From Burkholderiales bacterium Ga0074133 (lineage in GTDB: Bacteria; Pseudomonadota; Gammaproteobacteria; Burkholderiales; Burkholderiaceae_C): DNA of 51,957 bases. Positions 37,784 to 46,078 of the stretch are shown one piece after another. The position numbers were made by a program, and so were the translations under genes. Each line of letters opens with the position of its first letter. Positions within the stretch are counted from its first letter, which is position 1. The notes under the pieces are model-generated. The model had not been told where the DNA came from. It made no database searches and worked only from the letters and a program-made list of their open reading frames with translations. The stretch is from the NCBI GenBank assembly GCA_001464865.1, contig LNEG01000053.1, forward strand, positions 1-51,957. The letters run 5' to 3'.

Positions 37784-39394
37784 TCAGAATTCAACGAACG
37801 CGCTGGGCACGTCGGCCGCAGTGCCAATGGTGTAGCCGGTATCGCGCAGGCAGGCCTGCCTTGCAAACTCCAGGTCGGCCGGGTAGCTGGCATGCACGCG
37901 GTACAGCAACTGCCCGGCAGACACCGTAGCGCCCAGCTTGCACAGCACATCCACACCCGCACCCTGCACTTTGGGGGCGCCGGCCAGCCGCGCCACGCGG
38001 GCGATCTGGTAGTTGTCGATACCAGCCACCACGCCCGCAGCGGGCGCTACCACGTCCAGCGTGAGTGCGCCCAGCGCCGGGTGGTTGTGGTCAAACCCCT
38101 TGCTGCCCTGGGCCGCGATGATGGCGTTCATGCGGGCCAGCGCCCGGCCCGAATCAAGGATGTCGCGCGCAATCGCGTAGCCATCGCCGCCGCGCACATC
38201 AGGGTCGCATTCAATCAGCCGGCCTGCCAGCCGCAGCGACTTCTGGCGCAAGTCGTCGGGCGCGCGCGGGTCGTTCTGCAGCACACGCATCACGTCGCGC
38301 GCCTCCAGCACCGGGCCTACGCCGTTGCCCACGGGCTGGCGGCCATCGGTGATGACCACGTCGAGTGACAAGCCCATGCGCCGCGCCACGTACTCAAAAA
38401 GGCGGCGCAGGCGCTGAGCCTCCGGCATCGACCGCACCTTGGCCGTAGGGCCGATGGGAATGTCGAGCACCAGGTGGGTAGCGCCCGCGGCCACCTTCTT
38501 CGACAGGATGGACGCCACCATCTGCCCGGCCGAATCGATGGACAGCGGGCGCTCCACCGAAATCAGCACGTCATCTGCCGGAGAGAGATTGGCCGTGCCA
38601 CCCCAGGCCAGGCAGCCACGGTGCTCGCGCACGATGTCGCCCAGCTCGTCAAACGGCAGCTCCACATGCGCCAGCACCTCCATGGTGTCGGCCGTTCCGG
38701 CGGGTGAGGTAATGGCGCGCGACGATGTCTTGGGGCACAGCATGCCATGCGCGGCGACGATGGGCACCACCAGCATCGTGGTGCGGTTGCCCGGTATGCC
38801 GCCGATGCAGTGCTTGTCGACCACCAGCGGCTCGTGCCAGTCCAGTCTGCGGCCAATGGCGACCATGGCGTCGGTCAGAAAGAACACCTCCTCGCGATCC
38901 AGCTCATTGCGGTGGCAGGCCACCACGAAGGCGGTCAGCTCGATCTTGGAATAGCGGTGGTCGGCAATGTCGCGCACGATGGCGCCAAAATCCTCACGCG
39001 TCAGCCGCTCGCTGGCCAGCTTGCGAAACAGCGCCCCCATCGACTCCGGCGGCTCGGCCTGCGCCACCGACACGGTGTGCCCGCTCGCCACGCCCAGCTG
39101 GGCAAAAGCGTCTTCCGACAGGCCCAGTTCATTGCAGCCCACGATGGCCAGGTCATCCACCACGTTCAGCGTGGCCAGGATGCGCCGGCCATTGGCCCGC
39201 ACTTCGATCTTGGAAAGCGCCTGGAACCCCTCCGCCCGGTACACCGCACAGTCGCGGTGCAGGTAGGCGACGTTTTCGCGCCAGGTATCGATGGCCACCC
39301 GGCGCACGGCCAGGGCCGAGTGCGGCAAGGGGCTGGCAGGCGCAGAGTCGGCGAGGGATGACAGCGCCGGGGTGAGGGTGAGGTCAGCAGGCAT
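37784..39394 (-). CDS. AMP phosphorylase/thymidine phosphorylase-like protein (archaeal DeoA type)
   Basis: Protein of 536 residues, longer than bacterial thymidine phosphorylase (about 440) and with the extra N-terminal domain ([17 protein letters not shown] region) seen in archaeal AMP phosphorylase. Phosphate- and substrate-loop motifs [15 protein letters not shown] and [19 protein letters not shown] match that group; bacterial DeoA has KHSTGGVGD instead. Archaeal enzymes split AMP and other nucleoside 5'-phosphates with phosphate to ribose 1,5-bisphosphate and base. Whether this protein uses AMP or thymidine is inference. A perfect FNR-type box lies 86 bases before the ATG. Confidence 0.88.
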   Translation of the reverse strand: MPADLTLTPALSSLADSAPASPLPHSALAVRRVAIDTWRENVAYLHRDCAVYRAEGFQALSKIEVRANGRRILATLNVVDDLAIVGCNELGLSEDAFAQLGVASGHTVSVAQAEPPESMGALFRKLASERLTREDFGAIVRDIADHRYSKIELTAFVVACHRNELDREEVFFLTDAMVAIGRRLDWHEPLVVDKHCIGGIPGNRTTMLVVPIVAAHGMLCPKTSSRAITSPAGTADTMEVLAHVELPFDELGDIVREHRGCLAWGGTANLSPADDVLISVERPLSIDSAGQMVASILSKKVAAGATHLVLDIPIGPTAKVRSMPEAQRLRRLFEYVARRMGLSLDVVITDGRQPVGNGVGPVLEARDVMRVLQNDPRAPDDLRQKSLRLAGRLIECDPDVRGGDGYAIARDILDSGRALARMNAIIAAQGSKGFDHNHPALGALTLDVVAPAAGVVAGIDNYQIARVARLAGAPKVQGAGVDVLCKLGATVSAGQLLYRVHASYPADLEFARQACLRDTGYTIGTAADVPSAFVEF

Positions 39395-39479
39395 GGATGA
39401 AGACTACATCCAAACAGGGCCCGGCTTGCGGGGCAACCGGGCCAGTACAGCTAGTCCCGCTTGCCTTTGCCGGGCTACT

Positions 39480-39493
39480 TTGACTTGCGTCAA
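39480..39493. promoter_or_regulatory. FNR/ANR-type box upstream of the AMP-phosphorylase-like gene
   Basis: TTGACTTGCGTCAA matches TTGAC-N4-GTCAA exactly, symmetric as expected for a CRP/FNR-family dimer. Its centre is about 92 bases upstream of the ATG, which suits a class II promoter with a leader of roughly 50 bases. The -10 sequence expected at that distance is weak. Confidence 0.6.
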
Positions 39494-39552
39494 GCCGGCG
39501 GGTAACGCCGCTTTTGGCGGTCCGCCATTGCGGCGGCTTCGGTCCTGTTTTT

Positions 39553-40707
39553 TCAGTTACCTGGCTGCAACCGCAGCAACTTGCCATCCCGGCTGTCGGT
39601 CAGCAGGTAAATGAATCCGTCCGGCCCCTGCCGCACATCGCGGATGCGGCCGCCGTTGCCTTCCAGCAATTTCTGCTCGCGCACGACCTTGCCGGCATTC
39701 AGCTCCAGCCGGTGAAGGGTGCCGAACTTGAGCGACCCCACCAGCAGGCTGCCCTGCCATGCGCTGCCGTAGCGGTCGCTGGTGACGAATGCCATGCCCG
39801 AGGGCGCAATCGACGGCACCCAGTAGTGCAGCGGCTGCTCCATGCCCGCCTTGGCGGTGCCCTCCCCCATCTTTCCACCGCCATAGTTTTCCCCGTAGGT
39901 GATCACGGGCCAGCCGTAGTTGCGGCCTGGCTGCGGCACGTTGATCTCGTCGCCGCCCTGCGGGCCGTGTTCGTGCATCCACAGCTTGCCGTCCGGTCCT
40001 AGCGTGGCGCCCTGCGGGTTGCGGTGGCCGTAGCTCCAGATCTCGGGCAAGGCCCCGGCCTGCTTCGCGTAGGGGTTGTCGGCCACCGGCGCGCCGTCGG
40101 GCGTGATGCGCACGATCTTGCCGTGGTGGTTGTCGAGCTTTTGGGCATCGTCCTTGCGGTGGTAGCGCTCGCCCAACGTCAGCCACAGGTTACCGTCGGC
40201 CGCCTGCACGATGCGGCAACCGAAGTGCAGGGAACTCTCCACCTTGGGCCGCTGGCTGAAGATGACCTGCACGTCTTGCAGGCTGCGGGCATCGGCCGAC
40301 AGCGTGGCGCGGGCCAGCGCCGTGCTGCTGCCCGAAGCGCCTGCGCCCGCGGGTTCTGAAAAGCAGAAAAATATCCGCCGGTTGGACTCAAACCGGGCGT
40401 CCGTCACCACATCCAGCAGGCCCCCCTGTCCGCCGAACGCCACCCGAGGCACCCCGGCCACCGGCGCACTCACCTTGCCACCGGCATCCACCATACGCAG
40501 GGTGCCAGACCGCTCGGTCACCAGAAACTCGCCCCCCGGCAAGAACGCCACCGCCCACGGGTTGGCCAGGCCGGTGGCCACCGTTCGAAGCGAAACGCCG
40601 GGCGGCACAACCTGCCCTGCGGCAGGCGCGCTGGAGACAGCCAGCGCCAGCACGAGCGCGCTGACATGGATGGCAGGCCGTGCTGCCGAACGTGAACTCA
40701 GTCGCAT
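39553..40707 (-). CDS. PQQ-dependent sugar dehydrogenase-like protein (YliI/Asd family)
   Basis: Periplasmic beta-propeller of 384 residues with a Sec signal ending near SSAPAAGQ. Family repeats are LANPWAVAFLPGGEFLVTER, GGLLDVVTDARF, LTLGERYHRKDDAQ, EIWSYGHRNPQGATL, HEHGPQGGDEIN and IAPSGMAFVTSDRYG. E. coli YliI oxidises aldose sugars with PQQ and calcium. The conserved His and Asp segments above are those involved in cofactor and sugar binding in that family. I place the start at ATG 40707 (MRLSSRS); an upstream start would precede a poor signal peptide. No PQQ synthesis genes are in the window. Confidence 0.9.
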   Translation of the reverse strand: MRLSSRSAARPAIHVSALVLALAVSSAPAAGQVVPPGVSLRTVATGLANPWAVAFLPGGEFLVTERSGTLRMVDAGGKVSAPVAGVPRVAFGGQGGLLDVVTDARFESNRRIFFCFSEPAGAGASGSSTALARATLSADARSLQDVQVIFSQRPKVESSLHFGCRIVQAADGNLWLTLGERYHRKDDAQKLDNHHGKIVRITPDGAPVADNPYAKQAGALPEIWSYGHRNPQGATLGPDGKLWMHEHGPQGGDEINVPQPGRNYGWPVITYGENYGGGKMGEGTAKAGMEQPLHYWVPSIAPSGMAFVTSDRYGSAWQGSLLVGSLKFGTLHRLELNAGKVVREQKLLEGNGGRIRDVRQGPDGFIYLLTDSRDGKLLRLQPGN

Positions 40708-40792
40708 CGGTAAGTCTTCCCCTAGAAAGCGGTAGTACCTGGTGGGCGGCCCCGCGCCGCAGCAAGGGGCCATCATCGGTGCTGCTGCACCG

Positions 40793-40807
40793 GTACCCAC
40801 AGGGTAC
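40793..40807. promoter_or_regulatory. Palindrome between the sugar dehydrogenase and C40 peptidase genes
   Basis: Perfect arms GTACCC / GGGTAC separated by ACA lie in the divergent spacer, three bases from the FNR-like box. It could be an operator; nothing identifies its protein. Confidence 0.3.
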
Positions 40808-40810
40808 GTT

Positions 40811-40824
40811 TTGATACCAGTCAA
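40811..40824. promoter_or_regulatory. FNR/ANR-like box between the sugar dehydrogenase and C40 peptidase genes
   Basis: TTGATACCAGTCAA matches TTGAT-N4-RTCAA. It lies 104 bases before the sugar dehydrogenase ATG and 55 bases before the peptidase ATG. A possible -10 GATGAT for the dehydrogenase is 34 bases away; either gene could be the target. Confidence 0.4.
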
Positions 40825-40878
40825 CCCCGCCGCCCATTCTGAAGGGACCCACGGCTGGGCGTGATACCCTTCGCCCCC

Positions 40879-41427
40879 ATGTCTAAATGGTTATGTGCCC
40901 TCCTGCTGGCCTGCACCTGTGCAGCCCAGGCTGCCCCCCAGGCAGCACCGCCGGACGAAATGGACCGCCTGCTGGCCGACAAGGGCCTGCTCAGCCGCCT
41001 GGAAGGCGTGAGCCAGACGGTGGCAGACCGCACCACCGGCCTGGTCGTCAATGCCATGGGTTTTCTGGGCGTGCCCTACAAGCGCGGCGGCAACAGCGCT
41101 GAGACAGGCTTTGACTGCAGCGGCTTTGTGCGTGCCATCTACGAACAGACCGTGGGCCTGTTGCTTCCACGCCGTGCAGACCAGCAGGCTGCCGCGACGG
41201 AAGTCATCGACCGCAAGGATCTGCAGCCCGGAGACCTGGTGTTCTTCAACACCATGCGCCGCAACTTCAGCCATGTGGGTATCTACGTGGGTGACGGCAA
41301 GTTCATCCACTCCCCCCGCAGCGGCGCCCAGGTGCGCGTGGAAGACATGGCCACCGCTTACTGGGCCAAGCGCTTCAACGGCGCGCGGCGTGTCGGGACC
41401 GATGTGGACATCCCCGCGGCCAGGTAG
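40879..41427 (+). CDS. NlpC/P60 (C40) peptidoglycan peptidase
   Basis: Exported cell-wall endopeptidase of 182 residues. The catalytic triad is Cys80 (FDCSGFVRAIYEQ), His132 (SHVGIYVGDG) and His144 (FIHSPRSG), the standard order for NlpC/P60 enzymes that cut the gamma-D-Glu-diaminopimelate link. The N-terminus MSKWLCALLLACTCAAQA is a signal; LLAC could also be a lipobox, so lipoprotein or soluble periplasmic location remain open. I use the ATG at 40879; a GTG 18 bases earlier is less likely. A terminator with six T follows. Confidence 0.9.
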   Translation: MSKWLCALLLACTCAAQAAPQAAPPDEMDRLLADKGLLSRLEGVSQTVADRTTGLVVNAMGFLGVPYKRGGNSAETGFDCSGFVRAIYEQTVGLLLPRRADQQAAATEVIDRKDLQPGDLVFFNTMRRNFSHVGIYVGDGKFIHSPRSGAQVRVEDMATAYWAKRFNGARRVGTDVDIPAAR

Positions 41428-41450
41428 GCTCGCCCGCGCTGCAAATCCAG

Positions 41451-41473
41451 GCCGCCTTCAGGGCGGCTTTTTT
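41451..41473 (+). terminator. Intrinsic terminator after the C40 peptidase gene
   Basis: Stem GCCGCC / GGCGGC (41451-41456 and 41462-41467) with a five-base loop is followed by six T. It lies 24 bases after the stop and before the converging secreted-protein gene. Confidence 0.85.
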
Positions 41474-41514
41474 GCGACCGTCGCGCGCTATCACACCATC
41501 ACGCCTTCAGGCGA

Positions 41515-41904
41515 TCAGGGCTTGACGACATAGGTCGTCTCGGTAGTCCGCACCGGTTCGCCCACGATGTTCACCGGGCGGGCGTCGGGGTTGCGCAGCA
41601 TGGTGCGCGCTGCATCCATGTCGGCCTTGTAACGCGCTCGGGCTGTGGACTCGCAGCCATTGCGCTCCGCCGCCACCAGGGTGAGACACTCCTGCAGGCT
41701 CACCTTGAGCCCGCCACCCGCCTCGCGGATGGCAGTCTGGTAGCGCTGCTGCGGCGTGGTGTCAGGGCTGGCACCCCGCTGCAGCGATGCCTCGTCGCCC
41801 TGCGCAAAAGCGGGCAGCGCCATGACCAGTGCTGACACCGCGACGGCGGCCCATCGTTGGCGGGCAGTGTGTCCGGCATGGCGAGACAGATCGGGGTGAT
41901 GCAT
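41515..41904 (-). CDS. Secreted hypothetical protein
   Basis: Protein of 129 residues. An N-terminal signal peptide (RQRWAAVAVSALVMALPAFAQG) predicts export; the mature part is hydrophilic with two cysteines (QECLTLVAAERNGCES) that may form a disulfide, and an EPVRTTETTYVV tail. I do not recognise a family. AAGGG lies about nine bases before ATG 41904. Small periplasmic proteins of this style are common in Burkholderiales. It converges with the C40 peptidase gene. Confidence 0.7.
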   Translation of the reverse strand: MHHPDLSRHAGHTARQRWAAVAVSALVMALPAFAQGDEASLQRGASPDTTPQQRYQTAIREAGGGLKVSLQECLTLVAAERNGCESTARARYKADMDAARTMLRNPDARPVNIVGEPVRTTETTYVVKP

Positions 41905-42154
41905 GAAGAGGCCCTTTCCATGGTCTGGCTGGCGCTGGTGCGACAACCTCTGGCACCCAATGTACCGGTCAGCCGTGCACCCTGCAGGCAGGCTTTCACC
42001 CCACCCGGCTGTCAGCGAAATGCGATGGGCGCCGGGCCGCGCTTGACCGCCGTGGGACGCACGGACTGCCCCTTGTCCGACACCGCGCCCCGGCACTGCT
42101 TCGTAGAGTGGGCGGAGCACGGCCATTCATATCGATCAAACGAGGTAAACAAAC

Positions 42155-42406
42155 ATGCTGTCCCTGAGCGGAACCCTGCTGGTCGGGCTGTTGGTAGGGG
42201 TCCTGGCCAGGGTGCTGAAACCGGGCACCGACACCCTGGGCTGGGTGATGATGGGGTTGCTGGGGATTACCGGTGCATTCCTGGCCACCTACGTGGGGCT
42301 GGCCACGGGCTGGTTCGACCCGGGCGAGGCCAGCGGGTGGATTGCCAGCGCGGCGGGTGCGATGCTGCTGGCGGGCCTCTTCAGCCTGATCACGAACAAC
42401 GGCTGA
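42155..42406 (+). CDS. GlsB/YeaQ/YmgE-family small membrane protein
   Basis: Membrane protein of 83 residues with three predicted segments. It shows the family layout: VGLLVGVLARVLKPG at the N-terminus, then TLGWVMMGLLGITGAFLATYVG, a short polar loop (WFDPGEASG) and the last helix IASAAGAMLLAGLFSLI. Such proteins (also called transglycosylase-associated) accumulate in stress or stationary phase; their biochemical role is not known. GAGGT lies just over ten bases before the ATG. It is probably a single-gene transcript. Confidence 0.88.
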   Translation: MLSLSGTLLVGLLVGVLARVLKPGTDTLGWVMMGLLGITGAFLATYVGLATGWFDPGEASGWIASAAGAMLLAGLFSLITNNG

Positions 42407-42435
42407 ACGGCGCCCCGCCCCTCCGGGGTACCTTG

Positions 42436-43476
42436 TCAGTCGGCCTTGAACCCGGTTGCTGCCACCGCCTTGCCCCACGTGACCGTGTCCGCCGCGATGA
42501 TCCGGGCAAATTCGTCGGCGCCCGTGCCCGTGACCTTGAAGCCCGCCTCTTCCAGCCTGGCCTTTCCATCGGGGGACTGCACGGCCTTCACGATGTCGGC
42601 ACTGAGCCTGGCCACGATGGGTGCGGGCGTATTGGCCGGTGCAACGATCCCAAACCACGATGAAAACTCCAGATTGGCATAGCCCTGCTCCTTGATGGTG
42701 GGTACATCGGGCAGCGCATGGGTGCGGGTGGCGCCGGTGGTGCCCAGGGCCAGCAGCTTGCCCGACTTCACCTGCGGTGCGGCCAGCCCGACGCTGGCGA
42801 AGACGCCCTGCACGTCTCCGCTGAACAAGCCGCCCAGTGCGTCTGCGGTGCTCCGGTAGTGCACGGGTTCCGGTTTGAGCTTGACGGCATCGCCAAACAT
42901 GAAAGCACCAAAGTGCCCGGGCGTGCCTGCGCCAAAGGTGGCCAGGAAAAGGCCCTTTTGTTGCTGGGTCCAGCTGACGAAGTCCTTGACGTTGCGCGAA
43001 GGCACCTTTTGCGGGTTGATGAGCAGGGCGAAGTCTGACGTGACCACCTGGCTCACCGGCACAAAGTCCTTGGCCGGGTCGTACGGAAGCTTGTTGTAGC
43101 TGCTCGGGGCAATGCTCAGCTGGCCTGTTTCGCCCAGCATGAGTGTGTAGCCGTCAGCCGTTGCACGAGCCGCGTCGCCGGCAGCGATCAGGCCACCGGC
43201 ACCGGGCTTGTTGTCCACGATCACGCCGTGGTTGCCCCAGCCCTCCGACAGCTTTTGTGCCAGCAGCCGCGCCACGATGTCCGGCCCGGTGCCGGCCGCA
43301 AACCCCACGATGATGCGCACCGGCTTGGACGGATACGCGGCGGCGGACACCGCCTGAGCGTGCGCGCCCGCAAAGGGGACTGCCAGGGTGGCGCCGATGG
43401 CTGCGGCCAGCAATGCGCGGCGGCCGCGCGCGCGTACGGGTCCGTACTGCGAGGGGGGGATGGAAGCCTGGTTCAT
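42436..43476 (-). CDS. Bug-family (TctC-type) periplasmic solute-binding protein
   Basis: Second Bug receptor of the window, 346 residues. An unusually long signal region (MNQASIPPSQYGPVRARGRR then ALLAAAIGATLAVPFAGAHA) precedes the mature start AAAYPSKPVRIIVGFAAGTGPD. Typical segments are VIVDNKPGAGGLIAAGDAAR and LPYDPAKDFVPVS. GTGPD replaces the common GGxxD in the carboxylate-binding loop. No membrane partner genes are nearby. It follows the DUF3237 gene by 95 bases on the same strand, so the pair and the divergent LuxR regulator probably form one unit. The ligand is unknown. Confidence 0.9.
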   Translation of the reverse strand: MNQASIPPSQYGPVRARGRRALLAAAIGATLAVPFAGAHAQAVSAAAYPSKPVRIIVGFAAGTGPDIVARLLAQKLSEGWGNHGVIVDNKPGAGGLIAAGDAARATADGYTLMLGETGQLSIAPSSYNKLPYDPAKDFVPVSQVVTSDFALLINPQKVPSRNVKDFVSWTQQQKGLFLATFGAGTPGHFGAFMFGDAVKLKPEPVHYRSTADALGGLFSGDVQGVFASVGLAAPQVKSGKLLALGTTGATRTHALPDVPTIKEQGYANLEFSSWFGIVAPANTPAPIVARLSADIVKAVQSPDGKARLEEAGFKVTGTGADEFARIIAADTVTWGKAVAATGFKAD

Positions 43477-43571
43477 GGATGTCTCCGTCTGGTTTTTTGG
43501 GGGGAAAGGATGGAAAACGGCTCGCCTGAAAGACGCACCGGTACTGACAACAGGGGTGAAGGCAATGGCCA

Positions 43572-44048
43572 TCAGGCCAGTTCAAAGAAACGCATGGCGA
43601 CAGCGTCGGGATAGCGCGCGCCAGAGCCGACGAACATGCGCTCGGCGATCCAGCCCAGGCTGGCCGAAGCCGTCTCGAAGCTGGGTGAGCATCGGAAATA
43701 GATCTGCGTGGGGTCCACAGGCTCGCCGCGCACCAACCGCGCAATCAGCTCCGGCGGGCCGGAACGGACCGCCCGGTTTTGCACGTAGATCAAATCGCCA
43801 CCATCGGTCTCAAGCACATAGCGGGCGTCCAGCTCCGAGAGCCGGTCATTCACGATGAGCTGAAAATCTGCACCGCCGGGTAGCACGCGGGCACTCCAGC
43901 CGTTGCCAGAGGCGGTACCGCCAGTGATGGGTATCAGCCGCCGCAGGCCATGCACGGTGCGGCCCACTTCCTGCGGTGACCCGACCTGCACGCGCAGGTC
44001 GGCAAAGAACCGGAGCCCGGGTTCGGGCAGGGATGACAGGTCATGCAT
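43572..44048 (-). CDS. DUF3237-family protein
   Basis: Cytoplasmic protein of 158 residues in the DUF3237 family. Recognisable segments are LRFFADLRVQVGSPQEVG, RLIPITGGTASGNGW, LPGGADFQLIVND and the late YFRCSPSFETAS followed by WIAERMFVGSGAR. Members often sit beside aromatic or carboxylate catabolism genes and Bug receptors, but no biochemical role is established that I know of. Start at ATG 44048; the gene is divergent from the LuxR-type regulator, with a 20-base palindrome between them. Confidence 0.88.
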   Translation of the reverse strand: MHDLSSLPEPGLRFFADLRVQVGSPQEVGRTVHGLRRLIPITGGTASGNGWSARVLPGGADFQLIVNDRLSELDARYVLETDGGDLIYVQNRAVRSGPPELIARLVRGEPVDPTQIYFRCSPSFETASASLGWIAERMFVGSGARYPDAVAMRFFELA

Positions 44049-44107
44049 GGCGAAAGGCGGTGAAAAATAGTTATGAAACTAGCGTAAATCCGGTTGTCTC
44101 CAGGGCC

Positions 44108-44127
44108 TGTCATCCCAGAGGATGACA
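44108..44127. promoter_or_regulatory. 20-base operator-like palindrome between DUF3237 and LuxR genes
   Basis: Perfect eight-base arms TGTCATCC / GGATGACA are separated by CAGA. An additional pair GTTGTC (44093-44098) and GACAAC (44124-44129) overlaps it. Its size and symmetry fit a LuxR-type dimer site serving the divergent genes. Confidence 0.6.
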
Positions 44128-44132
44128 ACGCC

Positions 44133-44282
44133 ATGAGTACCAACCCGGAGCACGCCCGCAACCTCGCATCAGCCGCTGTCGCCATGGCGGCGCACCGCGC
44201 CTCGCGAGCCGCCCCGCTGCACTGCGGCTCGATGTGGGTCAATCCGCACCCGAGTCCCGTGCGACCAAGGCGGTCGCCATGA
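44133..44282 (+). CDS. Possible 49-residue leader peptide coupled to the LuxR gene
   Basis: A small frame of 49 residues (MSTNPEHARNLASAAVAMAA then Arg/Pro-rich) starts ten bases after AGAGGA and ends with ATGA overlapping the ATG of the LuxR gene. I recognise no family. The overlap suggests translational coupling, and the palindrome lies just upstream of it. It may instead be part of an untranslated leader. Confidence 0.3.
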   Translation: MSTNPEHARNLASAAVAMAAHRASRAAPLHCGSMWVNPHPSPVRPRRSP

Positions 44283-45151
44283 GGCAATGGCAGCCCCTGT
44301 GCACGCCCGCGTCGGTGCAGGCCAGCGCAGCGGCCGGGCGCGCCGGGCAGGCGCTGGCCAACATGGTGCTGCGTCTGGGCGAACCCGGTTTTGCAGGCGG
44401 CCTGCTGCAGGACCTGGCCCCCGTGCTGCCCGCCGCGTCGTGGTCGGTGTACCGCACGGGCCAGCGCTGCAAGCCCACGCTTTTCATGTCGGCCAGCCAT
44501 GGCGTGCCAGACACCACACAAGACTGCTGGTGGGCCTACCTTTCGGGCCCCTACCGCAACGACCGCACCTGGGGCCGCGCATTGGATGATGTGCCCACCC
44601 AGCCACTGACCCAGCTGTGCCACGTCACCGCGCGAGAGGTCGAGGGCGAACACCGTGCCCGGGTGTACGAGGCACACGGCGTGGCCGAGCGGGTTTCGGT
44701 CGCGGATTACGAAGACGACGGCTCGGTCTTTGCGGTCAACTTCTACCGCCACCAGCACCAGCGGCCGTTTCGCGACAGCGACATCTGCGGTTTCGAAGAA
44801 GTGGCCCCCGTCTTGCTGGCACTGGCCCGCAAGCACATCGCTCTGGCGCACCCCCTGGCCGGTGCCCGGGCCGCTGCCATCGCCAGCCAGCCGCTGCTGA
44901 CCCGTGGCCGAACACTGCCCAGCCAGCTTCCCGAACTGCGCCAGCGCCTGCTGCGCACGCAGCACGACCTGACCGACCGCGAACTCGACGTATGCGCCCG
45001 CCTGCTGCAAGGGATGACGCACGAGGGCATCGCCAGCGATCTGGGCGTGGGCGTACCCACCGTCAAGACCTACCGCAACCGCGCGTTCACGCGCATGGGC
45101 ATCCACTTCCGCAACGAGCTCTTTGCGCGGGTGCTCGGACAGCCGGGCTGA
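44279..45151 (+). CDS. LuxR-type HTH transcriptional regulator
   Basis: Regulator of 290 residues. The C-terminal LuxR helix-turn-helix is clear: DLTDRELDVCARLLQGMTHE followed by GIASDLGVGVPTVKTYRNRAF. The N-terminal 200 residues are not an obvious autoinducer or receiver domain; the segment DGSVFAVNFYRHQHQRPF resembles the GAF-like sensor of some LuxR-type regulators of catabolic genes. It is divergent from DUF3237 and the second Bug gene, so it is their probable regulator. The start could be ATG 44279 or GTG 44234. Confidence 0.82.
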   Translation: MRQWQPLCTPASVQASAAAGRAGQALANMVLRLGEPGFAGGLLQDLAPVLPAASWSVYRTGQRCKPTLFMSASHGVPDTTQDCWWAYLSGPYRNDRTWGRALDDVPTQPLTQLCHVTAREVEGEHRARVYEAHGVAERVSVADYEDDGSVFAVNFYRHQHQRPFRDSDICGFEEVAPVLLALARKHIALAHPLAGARAAAIASQPLLTRGRTLPSQLPELRQRLLRTQHDLTDRELDVCARLLQGMTHEGIASDLGVGVPTVKTYRNRAFTRMGIHFRNELFARVLGQPG

Positions 45152-45276
45152 ACACCGCCAGGGGGCAAAGCAGCGTTGCGCGTGGACTATGGCGCGCCTG
45201 CAACACCCCACAGCAGGCCGCGTGACGTTACATCTGGAAGCATCCACAATCATCTGACACCCACAAAGGACATCCC

Positions 45277-45999
45277 ATGCGACGCACCCATGCCCCCACG
45301 CGCGCCTCGCAGATTGCGGCGCTTTGCCTTGCACTGTGTGGCATGGCGGCCACCCTGCATGCCCATGCCGAGGCACCCATGCACACCGACGACGCCGGCA
45401 CGCTGGGCCAGGGCAGCATGAAGATCGAAGGCGTCATCAGCCGCGATGACAAGACACGTGGCGCCGAGCTGATCTTTGGCGCAGGAGTTGCTCCCCATCT
45501 GAAGGCCGAAGTGGCGCTGGCCCACGGCAGGGACCGCTCCATGAGCCCGTCATCGCGCCTCAACGCCGTGGGCTGGGGACTGAAATGGGTGCCCTTGCAG
45601 AACGACGCAGGCTGGTCGGCTGGCGCCCGGCTGGACGTGGGCAACACGCGCGTACGCGACAACGCCACCCCCGACCGCTTTACGGAGCACGAATTCGCCG
45701 TCACCGCGCTGGCCAGCTACCGGCTTGCCAGCGCACAGGTACTGCATCTCAACGCGGGCCATAAAACCGTCAAGGTGCAAGGCGTGCGCCAGCGTGCGGC
45801 GACCTGGGCGGCGGGCTACGAGATTCCTCTGGGCGACCAGTGGCAGCTCACCGCCGAGGTGTATGGCGAGCAGCGCTCAAAGCCAGACAAGGCGGTTGGC
45901 TTGCGCTACGCCATTGCCGACGGCCTCAAGGCATCGGCCGCCGTGGGCCGTGGCAACGGGCGCACCTTCAGCCAGGTGGGCGTGGCCTGGGAGTTCTGA
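45277..45999 (+). CDS. Putative outer-membrane beta-barrel protein
   Basis: Exported protein of 240 residues. A Sec signal ends near LHAHAEA, followed by alternating polar/hydrophobic strands and a C-terminal Phe (VGVAWEF), the usual ending of outer-membrane barrels recognised by BamA. Similarity in style to the phenol-degradation MetA-like/transporter family is possible but weak. AAAGGA lies about seven bases before the ATG. It may be a small channel or adhesion-type barrel. The gene sits between the LuxR regulator and the SNF2 helicase without clear functional link. Confidence 0.65.
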   Translation: MRRTHAPTRASQIAALCLALCGMAATLHAHAEAPMHTDDAGTLGQGSMKIEGVISRDDKTRGAELIFGAGVAPHLKAEVALAHGRDRSMSPSSRLNAVGWGLKWVPLQNDAGWSAGARLDVGNTRVRDNATPDRFTEHEFAVTALASYRLASAQVLHLNAGHKTVKVQGVRQRAATWAAGYEIPLGDQWQLTAEVYGEQRSKPDKAVGLRYAIADGLKASAAVGRGNGRTFSQVGVAWEF

Positions 46000-46078
46000 G
46001 TTCCAGGCCAAGTCCCCCGGGACTCGGCTCGACATGGCGCGGCCAGCGCCTTGCCGCCGCGGGCACAATCGTCGGCCT

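Noticed and set aside
42414-42429. CCCCG/CGGGG hairpin between the GlsB-like gene and the second Bug gene as a terminator
   Set aside because: Only a five-base stem and no T tract; not distinguishable from random GC-rich sequence.
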